Shown here in pieces: positions 1 to 7,448 of a DNA stretch of 64,000 nucleotides. Source of the stretch: Pararhizobium sp. IMCC3301 (lineage in GTDB: Bacteria; Pseudomonadota; Alphaproteobacteria; Rhizobiales; GCA-2746425); contig NZ_CP132336.1 in NCBI RefSeq assembly GCF_030758315.1, forward strand, positions 1,364,001-1,428,000, written 5' to 3'. The notes under the pieces were generated by a model, which was not told the origin of the DNA, did no database searches, and was given only the letters and a program-made list of their open reading frames with translations. The position numbers and the translations under genes are program-made. Each line of letters starts with the position of its first letter. The first letter of the stretch is position 1.

Positions 1-394
1 GCGGCAAAGCGCCCTTGCCATCAATCGGATTGCCCAGTCCATCGAGAACCCGGCCGATCCATCCGTCACTGGGATGCAGCACAGGTTCGGTTTCCAGGAA
101 TTCCGCAACATCCCCCGGTTTCAAACCGGTCAATGCGCCATAGGCCAGGCACACTGCATATCTGTCCCTGAAACCAACCACCTCGCACATCAGCTGCTGG
201 TCGCCCTGGCCTTTCATTGTGATCGCCAATTGGGCGCCGATCGCAAGATGGCTGATGGGACCGGACACTTCGACAACCAGTCCACGGATCGATGCGACCC
301 GGCCGAAAGCGCGGGTCATTTTCAGTTTTTCCAGCTGCCGGATTAACGATTGCAAGCGATTGCCATTCCCATTTGTTGCAAATTGCGAAGGCAC
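1..394 (-). CDS. fliI: Flagellum-specific ATP synthase FliI, N-terminal part (runs off the left edge)
   Basis: This is the first ~130 codons of a FliI-type ATPase, which energises flagellar type III export at the membrane base of the flagellum. Read on the minus strand, the translation contains TRAFGRVASIRGLVVEVSG, the typical N-terminal beta-barrel of FliI and of F1-ATPase relatives, followed by GPISHLAIGAQ and a run ending in VLDGLGNPIDG, the stretch just before the nucleotide-binding domain. The Walker motifs lie outside the window. The reading frame stays open upstream of the Met at 319 back to a stop near 410. A GTG at 394 gives a more usual N-terminus (a short helix ending in LIRQLEKLK), so I used it. 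Neither start has a strong ribosome binding site. Flagellar structural genes 51 kb away suggest the flagellar regulon is split over several loci. Confidence 0.85.
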   Translation of the reverse strand, partial: MPSQFATNGNGNRLQSLIRQLEKLKMTRAFGRVASIRGLVVEVSGPISHLAIGAQLAITMKGQGDQQLMCEVVGFRDRYAVCLAYGALTGLKPGDVAEFLETEPVLHPSDGWIGRVLDGLGNPIDGKGALP

Positions 395-931
395 AAGATG
401 AAAAGGGCCTTAATAAACCACATCAAAAAAAGCCGATCGTAACGAATCATTTACGAAAACGCTTAACAATAGAACTCATGAAAACATCTGCCAAAAAAAT
501 TAGCCAGTGGCATTTAAGTCGGGGCACTTATGGCCGAACCCTGCGAAGCGAGACCGCAAAGCAGATTCATTTGAATCGCTTAAATCGTTTTCCTAAAGTA
601 ATTTATTAATTAATTTACGGTCAAAAAAGTGTTAAAAAACAACATAGTTAGACTTTATTTTTCTGGTTTGTCGCAACAGGGTTGCCTCGGAGAATCAGAT
701 TCTGTTAACCATTGTGAACTAGTATGTTCATTAACAATTGAGAAGCGGCTGGATTGCACGATGAGGGGCACAACCCCCTGAACCGGAAAACCGAGCCTGA
801 CGAAAGCGGATGAGTGACATCATCCAGGTATGCGAGGCGTCCAGAAGGGCGTCACTGTTTTGGAAGAGAAACGAAACTTTTAACCGCCAGTGGCGATATT
901 GCGGTTTCAGGGTTCCTAGAAGGGGTGCACG
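395..931. promoter_or_regulatory. fliI-ctrA divergent intergenic region with GANTC cluster and TTAAC elements
   Basis: This 537-bp non-coding region separates the divergent fliI and ctrA genes. It is AT-rich in its first half. It carries four GANTC sites, at 574-578, 583-587, 692-696 and 698-702, the recognition sequence of the CcrM cell-cycle methylase. Just after the last pair is GTTAACCATTGTGAAC (704-719), which on the minus strand reads GTTC-N7-TTAAC and so resembles a CtrA box (TTAA-N7-TTAAC) with two mismatches in one half. Another TTAAC follows at 731-735. From about 741 to 931 the sequence looks like a long ctrA leader ending in AGAAGGGG, six bases before the ATG. No convincing gene is seen here. 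In Caulobacter, ctrA is controlled by both DNA methylation and CtrA itself; the same control here is inference. Confidence 0.6.
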
Positions 932-1633
932 ATGCGCGTTCTGTTAATTGAAGATGATAGTTCCACCGCTCAAAGCATCGAATTGATGCTCAAATCGGAG
1001 AGCTTCAATGTATACACAACTGATCTGGGCGAAGAGGGCATCGATCTCGGCAAACTGTATGATTATGATCTGATCATGCTGGACCTCAATCTTCCCGATA
1101 TGAGCGGATATGAAGTGCTTCGCACGCTGCGGGTCTCCAAGGTCAAGACACCTATTTTGATACTCTCCGGACTGGCCGGAATTGAGGATAAGGTCCGCGG
1201 GCTTGGCTTTGGTGCCGATGATTATATGACCAAACCCTTTCACAAGGACGAATTGGTCGCCCGTATTCATGCCATCATCCGCCGCTCCAAAGGCCATGCC
1301 CAGTCAATCATTACAACGGGTGAACTGAAGGTCAATCTCGACACCAAGACCGTGGAAGCTGGCGGTCAGCGTGTTCATCTCACCGGAAAAGAATACCAGA
1401 TGCTCGAGTTGCTCTCTCTGCGCAAGGGCACCACACTGACCAAGGAAATGTTCCTCAACCATCTTTATGGCGGCATGGATGAGCCGGAGCTGAAAATTAT
1501 CGACGTGTTCATCTGTAAATTGCGCAAGAAATTGTCCGTCGCAACAGGCGGTGCAAACTATATCGAGACCGTCTGGGGTCGTGGCTACGTGCTGCGTGAA
1601 CCCGATGTTGAAGAACTCCGCGAAAGCGCCTGA
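932..1633 (+). CDS. ctrA: Cell-cycle response regulator CtrA
   Basis: CtrA is the master cell-cycle response regulator of Alphaproteobacteria, an OmpR-type DNA-binding protein controlling division, motility and, in some species, replication. The 233-residue product has a receiver domain (about 1-120) with acidic residues IEDD at 6-9, the phospho-acceptor Asp51 in IMLDLNLP and the conserved Lys in MTKPF. A winged-helix domain follows (about 125-225), with the recognition region [14 protein letters not shown] and the C-terminal [10 protein letters not shown]. Length matches the family. The start has a good AGAAGGGG ribosome binding site. The C-terminus is ...ELRESA and does not end in the Ala-Ala that marks Caulobacter CtrA for ClpXP, so proteolytic control may differ. 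The phosphotransferase chpT and a CheA-like hybrid kinase lie just downstream on the opposite strand, so this may be a cell-cycle signalling locus. Confidence 0.97.
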   Translation: MRVLLIEDDSSTAQSIELMLKSESFNVYTTDLGEEGIDLGKLYDYDLIMLDLNLPDMSGYEVLRTLRVSKVKTPILILSGLAGIEDKVRGLGFGADDYMTKPFHKDELVARIHAIIRRSKGHAQSIITTGELKVNLDTKTVEAGGQRVHLTGKEYQMLELLSLRKGTTLTKEMFLNHLYGGMDEPELKIIDVFICKLRKKLSVATGGANYIETVWGRGYVLREPDVEELRESA

Positions 1634-1652
1634 TCCACAGCACGACCGTTCG

Positions 1653-1681
1653 GATCGTTTGATGTAAAAAATCAGACGATC
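1653..1681. terminator. Inverted repeat between convergent ctrA and the CheA-like gene
   Basis: GATCGTTTGAT and ATCAGACGATC form an imperfect inverted repeat around the loop GTAAAAA, 20 bases after the ctrA stop and 10 bases before the end of the convergent kinase gene. There is no clear T-tract on either side, so it is a weak candidate for a bidirectional terminator. Confidence 0.4.
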
Positions 1682-1690
1682 CCGCTGGCT

Positions 1691-3436
1691 TCAGGCGGCG
1701 ATGCCCGCCCCCTTTACAATCCTGTCAAGACATGACAGCAGGCCTTTGCGATCTGATTTGGCAAGGCATGCATCGAACCCCGATGCGCGGGCCGCAGCGA
1801 CAATCTCGGGTGTTGCCAGTGACGACACCGCTATGCAGGCAATTCCGGCAGCGTGCGGCCTGCCCTGCACCATCTTCGTAAACTGAATTCTGTCATTCTC
1901 CGGGATATTGAGGTCCATAACGATCCCCCGGTAATGCACACCGTCGCGCAGATTTGCCACGGCCTGGGGAATGTTTCGCGCGACAGTGACGTTATAGCCA
2001 GCCGCTTCCATGACAGGAACCAGCATGTCGCTGAAAAACCGGCTGTCTCCAACAAACAACAGGTTCATCGCCCTGGACGTGTGAACATGGCTGCTTTGCG
2101 GGCGAACGCTGTTACCTGAGCGATCACGAAATTCGTTTTTGTTCTCGCCGGGTCCGTGTTCACGCGTCATTGGGCCCGGTTGAAACGCTGTTGGTTGAAG
2201 CGGAACGCGCATAACGAACATGGTGCCTTCGCCAGGAGCCGATTGGACCTCTATGCTGCCGCCTGCGGATTCAATGGCATGCCTCACCACATCCAGGCCG
2301 ATGCCCCGGCCGGAAACAGATGAAACGCTATCCGCGGTCGAAAAGCCGGAATGGAATATGAGATTGGCCCGCTCTGCTACAGTCATATCGTTGAATTCTG
2401 CATCTGCTGTCAGACCCGCGCCAACAGTCTTCTGCCTGATTTTGGCTGAATTCAGACCCTGACCATCGTCCAGAACCTCAATAACGAGATTGCCATCGTC
2501 GCATCGGGCAGACAGGCAGATTGTACCCAGTGGCGCTTTTCCTGCGGCAATACGGTTTTCCCGTGTTTCCAGACCGTGATCTGCACAGTTCCGGACCATG
2601 TGGAGCAAGGGATCCCTGATCAGGTCTACAATCCGGCGGTCCACTTCCATGTCTCCGCCCTGCAGAACCAGTTCAATGTCCTTGTCCAGCCTCAGTTCCA
2701 GATCTCGAACAAGCCGGGGCAATGACTGCCATGCAGTGCGAACTGGCTGCATCAATGTGTCGACAACTGTTTTCTGCAATCCGGTGGCCAGATCAGCCAG
2801 ACGCTGAACTGCCAGTTTCAGTTCATAATCATCGGATCTGCGCGCAATCTCCAGAAGTTGGGCCCGCGAGGCGAACAATTCCGCTGTGCTCTGTCTCAAA
2901 TGTTCGAGCGTTTCAGCGTTCACTCTGACTGTGCGGGGCGATGGGCGCTCATTTGCTTGCGCATGCGGCGGTGCCGTGACAAGCGCTGTCGCGGGCCTCT
3001 CACCGCCCTCGCCCTGTCTGGTGGCTTCAGACCAGTCAGCTCCTTCGGAAACGTGGTCGTTTCGCCCTGCCCTATGTTCCAGTTCGGCGATCAGCGTACT
3101 GTCGTCACCGGCCGGTTCGGTGCCATCCGAGGCTTCGATCTGTGCCAGCAAAAGCTTGATGCGATCAACCGATTTCAGGATCAGTGTCACCAGATCTGCG
3201 GCCGGGGGCATGTCGTCCCGCAGTCCCTCCATCAGGGTTTCGGCGGCGTGACTCAACGCCTCCAGTCTCGGCAAATCGAGAAATCCGCAGGTTCCCTTTA
3301 GGGTATGGACAAGGCGGAAAATGTTGTGCAACAACTCCGCATTGTCGGGATTGTGCTCGAATTTGACCAGCCCTGCATCGATCATATCGAGGCTTTCATT
3401 GCTTTCCGTCAAGAATTCGGCAATGAGATCATCCAT
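1691..3436 (-). CDS. CheA-like hybrid histidine kinase with receiver domain, lacking the CheW-like (P5) domain
   Basis: This is a CheA-family kinase of 581 residues. Domains in order: an HPt domain (about 1-110) with phospho-accepting His44 in VHTLKG; a variable linker; a dimerisation helix pair (about 168-235); a CheA-type ATPase domain (about 240-412) with HMVRNCADHG, DDGQG and GRGIGLDVV; a polar linker; and a receiver domain (about 456-575) with Asp508 in VMDLNIP and a Lys in CLAKSD. In CheA the ATPase domain is followed by a CheW-like P5 domain. Here the sequence passes straight from RVPLQP to a short linker and then the receiver, so P5 is missing. The receiver's acidic pocket starts with VGDS instead of the usual DD pair. 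The ATG at 3436, preceded by GGAAAGTGGG, gives the usual MDDLIAEFL start; an upstream ATG at 3469 has no ribosome binding site. The gene lies 3' of chpT on the same strand. A role in ChpT/CtrA signalling is inference. Confidence 0.85.
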   Translation of the reverse strand: MDDLIAEFLTESNESLDMIDAGLVKFEHNPDNAELLHNIFRLVHTLKGTCGFLDLPRLEALSHAAETLMEGLRDDMPPAADLVTLILKSVDRIKLLLAQIEASDGTEPAGDDSTLIAELEHRAGRNDHVSEGADWSEATRQGEGGERPATALVTAPPHAQANERPSPRTVRVNAETLEHLRQSTAELFASRAQLLEIARRSDDYELKLAVQRLADLATGLQKTVVDTLMQPVRTAWQSLPRLVRDLELRLDKDIELVLQGGDMEVDRRIVDLIRDPLLHMVRNCADHGLETRENRIAAGKAPLGTICLSARCDDGNLVIEVLDDGQGLNSAKIRQKTVGAGLTADAEFNDMTVAERANLIFHSGFSTADSVSSVSGRGIGLDVVRHAIESAGGSIEVQSAPGEGTMFVMRVPLQPTAFQPGPMTREHGPGENKNEFRDRSGNSVRPQSSHVHTSRAMNLLFVGDSRFFSDMLVPVMEAAGYNVTVARNIPQAVANLRDGVHYRGIVMDLNIPENDRIQFTKMVQGRPHAAGIACIAVSSLATPEIVAAARASGFDACLAKSDRKGLLSCLDRIVKGAGIAA

Positions 3437-3574
3437 CCCACTTTCCAGAACAATTTGTCCGTGAACCATGGCTATAATTGACAGTAAAAATCTTAATATC
3501 TGCTAAAGGTTCTGATCGATTCAGATTTCCGGGAAGCGCACGCATCGCAGGTCTCTGTCATGCAGAGCCATTAG

Positions 3575-3595
3575 TGGCGTTGTTTGAGAACGCCA
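3575..3595 (-). terminator. Possible terminator after chpT
   Basis: TGGCGTT and AACGCCA pair around a 7-base loop, starting 11 bases past the chpT stop on the minus strand. There is no T-tract, so termination is uncertain; the hairpin could also serve in processing between chpT and the kinase gene. Confidence 0.3.
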
Positions 3596-3605
3596 GTCTC
3601 AAAGA

Positions 3606-4226
3606 TCACTGCGCAACTATATCGACACGTTCTCCATCCAGGGAAAAGGTCACCTGCATGTTGCAGGCATCGGCAAGCAGGGCTGCATAAATCGGCTGTA
3701 CGGAATGCGCATCCACATCGTCGAGGGTCTGCGGCAGGTTTTCAAACCATTCCGCATGACCTGGAATGCGCGCGCCGCGTCCGTTGCACACAAGCTTGAG
3801 GCCCCTTTCGCCCTCCGCGGTCACGGTCATGTCGCCCCCCCTTGGAATGACGGATAGTCCCACCAGGATAAGGTTCAACAACAACTTGACTTCATTTTTC
3901 GGACGCATGGCCCGCGGCATATCCCAGATCAGATTGGCCTTTTCGAAGCTCAGCAACAATTCCGCCTTGTCACGGGCATCGTCGAGATCGATTTCCGCGC
4001 CAGCCGATCCGGCAGCTCCGAATGCAATGCGCGAAAAGGTCAGTTTGGCTGAGGCCTGTGCCGCGCTTTTGCGCACCAGATTGCCTGCAATCTCCCGCAT
4101 TTCCGCATCTTTTTCCTCATCCAGCACCTCCAGCCCGTTCGAGATTGCGCCGACAGAACCAACCACATCATGACAAACACGGCTGCACAGCAAGGCTGCC
4201 AGATCTAGAGCTGATAGGTTGGTCAT
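3606..4226 (-). CDS. chpT: Histidine phosphotransferase ChpT
   Basis: ChpT relays phosphate from the hybrid kinase CckA to CtrA and CpdR in the alphaproteobacterial cell-cycle phosphorelay. The 206-residue protein begins LDLAALLCSRVCHDVVG, with phospho-accepting His19 followed by Asp20, then the helical dimerisation hairpin SVGAISNGLEVL. The C-terminal half is a degenerate ATPase-like fold that no longer binds ATP. Length matches the family (about 200-220). Its location one gene away from ctrA supports the call. A GANTC site (4265-4269) lies just upstream, near a CCCGTT/AACGGG inverted repeat, so methylation-dependent timing is possible but unproven. Confidence 0.93.
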   Translation of the reverse strand: MTNLSALDLAALLCSRVCHDVVGSVGAISNGLEVLDEEKDAEMREIAGNLVRKSAAQASAKLTFSRIAFGAAGSAGAEIDLDDARDKAELLLSFEKANLIWDMPRAMRPKNEVKLLLNLILVGLSVIPRGGDMTVTAEGERGLKLVCNGRGARIPGHAEWFENLPQTLDDVDAHSVQPIYAALLADACNMQVTFSLDGERVDIVAQ

Positions 4227-4388
4227 AACTGAACTCGCTGTTGGTTAGGACAATCGGGCTGATTGATTCCCGTTATTTGTATAGAGTTATTTATAAACGG
4301 GCGACATCGCAGGGCAAGCGCCAATACCCCGGCAGATAGGAAGGTCAGACTTGCGCTTCCGCAGTCCGCAGATCAACAACAGCGCGTT

Positions 4389-4943
4389 TCATGGGACCAG
4401 CTGCCGGCTCAACAGGGGCCATTGCCGCCGCGCTGCTTCAGCCAGCTCTTTCGGATTTTGCTGCCATGCGACACGATTGGCATGGCTGTAAAACAGAAAC
4501 ACTTGATCATCCTGCAACAGCCAGATTTGTGGGCGGCCTTCTGCCAGATGTCCTCTGGCCACCGCCATCGCTCCATAGCCACCGAATTGTGGCCTATAAA
4601 TATCCGGCGCATCCAGAAAAGCCGCTCTGTTGCCGATATTGGCAAACCACCACAGGGCGCCTGCAAATGTCAGATCATATTTCGGCTTGCCCAAACCCGG
4701 AGCACCATCGATGAAATAGCTCAGAGGATCGATACCGCCAAGCGCCAGTCCGGTAAACTGGTCTTTCACAATAACATCGGAGAGAAATCCGGCCGAGCCA
4801 AAATCACGATTCAGACCGGATGGCAGCGCCTCCTGTGCAGCGGCCCGTCCGAAAAATGACGGGACGGAAAAAATAAGCCCGGCCAGCAGAGCGATGGCTG
4901 GCAAAAATTGAAGACAAAAATCGGATTTCCGGCTTTTAAACAT
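4389..4943 (-). CDS. Exported YHS-domain protein
   Basis: This 184-residue protein has an N-terminal signal or anchor segment (LQFLPAIALLAGLIFSVPSFF, shown here only as residues 12-32) followed by a YHS-type domain. The recognisable piece is TGLALGGIDPLSYFIDG, the beta-hairpin seen in YHS-domain proteins, followed by KYDLTFAGALWWFANIGNR and AFLDAPDIYRPQFGGYGAMA. YHS domains are small metal-associated modules, but no enzymatic role is known for this periplasmic group. Cysteines and histidines are scarce in the mature part, so metal binding is not assured. It is divergent from eipA. I give no gene symbol. Confidence 0.72.
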   Translation of the reverse strand: MFKSRKSDFCLQFLPAIALLAGLIFSVPSFFGRAAAQEALPSGLNRDFGSAGFLSDVIVKDQFTGLALGGIDPLSYFIDGAPGLGKPKYDLTFAGALWWFANIGNRAAFLDAPDIYRPQFGGYGAMAVARGHLAEGRPQIWLLQDDQVFLFYSHANRVAWQQNPKELAEAARRQWPLLSRQLVP

Positions 4944-5276
4944 TTTTACAGTCTATTGGGGGACACATAACAGGATATTAAGACGAGCCTGAAGCTGCGC
5001 ACCTGACGCTTCTTTTTGCCGCATGACGGAGCCTGCAGATCAGACCTGGTGCCCTGCTCACAACCGCGGATCCGGCCAATGACTGCGCCCCACGCTCGCC
5101 ACATGTCCGTGGTAAAATTTTCGTGGTTAAACAGAGCCATTCAGGAAGTTGATTCCAACATCATCAGACGCCGCAAGCTGCGGATTTTAAAGTTTCGCAC
5201 AAAGACTGAATTCATTGGGCTATCGCGGCCCGTCATATCGTTTTATAAATAAGTCAACGAAAACGGAGATCATCGC
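4944..5276. other. Divergent intergenic region between the YHS gene and eipA
   Basis: This 333-bp region must hold promoters for both flanking genes. It contains one GANTC site (GATTC, 5151-5155) and several AT-rich stretches near 5120-5240, but I see no CtrA box with correct TTAA-N7-TTAA spacing. AACGGAG at 5262-5268 is the likely eipA ribosome binding site. Open frames here look like chance. Confidence 0.5.
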
Positions 5277-5933
5277 ATGAAACTGCGCTTTCAATTCCCC
5301 TCCAGGCAAGCTCTGCAAACTGTCTGGGCTGCCATAATTCTGAGTGCATCAGCGTTTTACCTCCTGCCGGCGGCTCTGGGCGGGTCTTCCGCACAAGCCC
5401 AAACCAATATGCCCCAGACCAATACGCCCCAAACTAACACACCATTGTCGGAAACCTATTCGTCCAACGAGATCGTCAATGCCGGTCACCAGTTTTTCGG
5501 TGACGTGTCAGGCGGTCTGGCCAGTGTTGTGGAACGGGCCTTTCAGAATTACGGCCTGCCAAACGCCTATATTCTGGGCGAGGAAGGATCAGGTGCCATA
5601 ATTGGCGGTCTCGTCTATGGCGAAGGGCTGATGTACACCAAGGGCGCCGGCAACCACAAAGTCTTCTTTCAGGGCCCTTCCATAGGCTGGGACTTTGGCG
5701 GCAATGCCTCCCGCGTCATGATGCTGGTGTATAATTTGCCGACGGTGGATTATGCCTATCAGCGATTTGGGGGCGTTAACGGTTCAGCCTATATTGTTGG
5801 CGGCGTTGGCATGACCGTGCTGGCCAATAACAATATTATCATTGTGCCAGTGAGAGCGGGCATAGGCGCCCGGCTCGGGCTGAATATCGGCTATTTGAAA
5901 TTCACACCCCAGGCGACATGGAATCCGTTTTAG
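5277..5933 (+). CDS. eipA: Envelope integrity protein A (EipA, DUF1134)
   Basis: The 218-residue product matches the DUF1134 family, which includes Brucella EipA, a periplasmic beta-barrel-like protein needed for envelope integrity and whose Caulobacter homologue is in the CtrA regulon. A signal peptide spans about residues 12-43. Then comes a short Asn/Thr/Pro repeat (NMPQTNTPQTNTP) and the DUF1134 core beginning YSSNEIVNAGHQFFGDVSGG, with VERAFQNYGLPNAYILGEEG, YVSG-like glycine-rich turns, and the end YLKFTPQATWNPF. Length agrees with the family. It is followed after 38 bases by a membrane-anchored coiled-coil gene in the same direction. Proximity to ctrA/chpT fits a link between cell cycle and envelope, but no CtrA box was found upstream. 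Confidence 0.92.
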   Translation: MKLRFQFPSRQALQTVWAAIILSASAFYLLPAALGGSSAQAQTNMPQTNTPQTNTPLSETYSSNEIVNAGHQFFGDVSGGLASVVERAFQNYGLPNAYILGEEGSGAIIGGLVYGEGLMYTKGAGNHKVFFQGPSIGWDFGGNASRVMMLVYNLPTVDYAYQRFGGVNGSAYIVGGVGMTVLANNNIIIVPVRAGIGARLGLNIGYLKFTPQATWNPF

Positions 5934-5971
5934 TCATGCGCGTTTTGAATCTGATCTATTAGGACCATATT

Positions 5972-7408
5972 ATGATTGAGGCAGCGCTGTATTTTGCTTT
6001 GGGTGCGCTCAGCATCAGCCTGCTTCTGTTTGCCATTCTGCCAATTGTTTCCGGCCGGGCCCGGCGTCTGGCGATTCATGAGCTGGAACGCCAGGCCCCG
6101 GTTTCGCTGTCTGAAATCACGGCCCAGAAAGACCAGATGCGGGCCCGATTTGCGGTTGAACTGAACCGCCAGGAAAAACGCGGCGACCAGTTACAGGCGG
6201 AAACCCATCTACACCTTATCGATGCCGAAAAATGGCGGGCCTATGCGGAACGCATCGAGCTTGATTTTGAAAAACTGACCCGTGACTACGCCGCTGTGAA
6301 GAAGAAGATCAGCGGCGCGGAGCTCAATTTGCAAAAGCAGAAGGAAATTGCAAAATCGGCCCTCAAAACCATGACCGGGCAGGAGAAAAAGCGGCTGTTT
6401 GCTCTGGAAGAGGAAGTCGACCAGTTGCGCGCCGAAAAAAGCACAGCAAGTGTCCGCGTCGTGTCCCTGCAGACCGAACTCAGTAATGCGCAGTCCAGAA
6501 TTTCCGGAATGGAACGGCATATGCCATCGCTGGAGGAACTCAGCCTGCGCAAAGAGCTGAAGGCGCTTGCCGAGGACGTCAGTCAATATATACGCAGCGC
6601 ACCGCCCCCTGCTGCAGTGCCGGCAAAGCCCGTATCTGCTCAACCCGTATCACAGCAACCTTCCGCGAATTCGCCAGCAGCAAAGCCGGACCGTCCGGAT
6701 TCAGCACTGCTGGTAAAGGCGCCGCCCAAATTTCCTCTGATGACACCTGCTATTCCGGGCGCGGGCGCGTATAGCGGCAGCAAAACGGAAACAGGTGGTC
6801 CGGCTGTCCCTGCCCCGCAGCGAGCAGCGCCAAGTGGCACGGCGGCAAAGCCGCAATCGCTCACCGCATCAAGTGTGACCAAGTCGGAGACGACGGTCAC
6901 CAATGCGCTTGATAAAATCCCTGAGGTGAAACCAGCACCGCAGCAGGCAGCCTTCAAGAAAGACATGGGCAACGGCGACAGCAAAAGTCGCCCCGCCGCG
7001 CCGTCTGAAAACACCGCAAAGCCAGTGCCTTCAGGTGTCATCGCGGCCGTTACCGGAAACAACAAACAGGTGTTTGCTCCTCAATCCAAAAACAATGCGG
7101 AATTGAAACCGGGTCCACAGCCCGATGCACAAACTGCGGTAGAAAAGCCCACCACCGGCCAGCCCGTCACAGCGGATACCGGCGCGGATAGTTCCGGTAA
7201 AAACAGCCCGGAAAAAACCAACCCTGAAAAAAACAAACCTGGCACAAATGCCAATGGCAGCAAACCGGAGCCTGCCTTGCCTGCTGCGGCAACGCTGGCG
7301 GCTGAGACCACAGCGCAACAATCCGACAAGGCACCGCAAAATCCCAGAAAAACCGTTAAACACGACGAAAAAGCCCGTGACGTGAAAGCCAGGGTTGTCT
7401 CCTCTTAA
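5972..7408 (+). CDS. Membrane-anchored coiled-coil protein with Pro/Ala/Lys-rich tail
   Basis: The 478-residue protein has one N-terminal transmembrane segment (about residues 4-28), then a conserved stretch RLAIHELERQAPVSLSEIT followed by a long coiled coil (about 45-205) rich in Glu, Lys and Gln. The last ~260 residues are low-complexity, rich in Pro, Ala, Lys, Thr and Gln, and probably disordered. This resembles a family of conserved hypothetical proteins in rhizobia. No enzymatic motif is visible. The topology suggests a short N-terminus in the periplasm and a long cytoplasmic or periplasmic arm; direction cannot be settled by eye. It follows eipA closely, so co-transcription is likely. 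Function unknown. Confidence 0.8.
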   Translation: MIEAALYFALGALSISLLLFAILPIVSGRARRLAIHELERQAPVSLSEITAQKDQMRARFAVELNRQEKRGDQLQAETHLHLIDAEKWRAYAERIELDFEKLTRDYAAVKKKISGAELNLQKQKEIAKSALKTMTGQEKKRLFALEEEVDQLRAEKSTASVRVVSLQTELSNAQSRISGMERHMPSLEELSLRKELKALAEDVSQYIRSAPPPAAVPAKPVSAQPVSQQPSANSPAAKPDRPDSALLVKAPPKFPLMTPAIPGAGAYSGSKTETGGPAVPAPQRAAPSGTAAKPQSLTASSVTKSETTVTNALDKIPEVKPAPQQAAFKKDMGNGDSKSRPAAPSENTAKPVPSGVIAAVTGNNKQVFAPQSKNNAELKPGPQPDAQTAVEKPTTGQPVTADTGADSSGKNSPEKTNPEKNKPGTNANGSKPEPALPAAATLAAETTAQQSDKAPQNPRKTVKHDEKARDVKARVVSS

Positions 7409-7448
7409 GAGCATTCCGCGCAAGACCTCAGCGCTAAGGGTTGGCCAC

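Noticed and set aside
292-609. A 105-residue plus-strand frame between fliI and ctrA
   Set aside because: It overlaps the fliI start on the other strand and continues into AT-rich regulatory DNA; no homology apparent.
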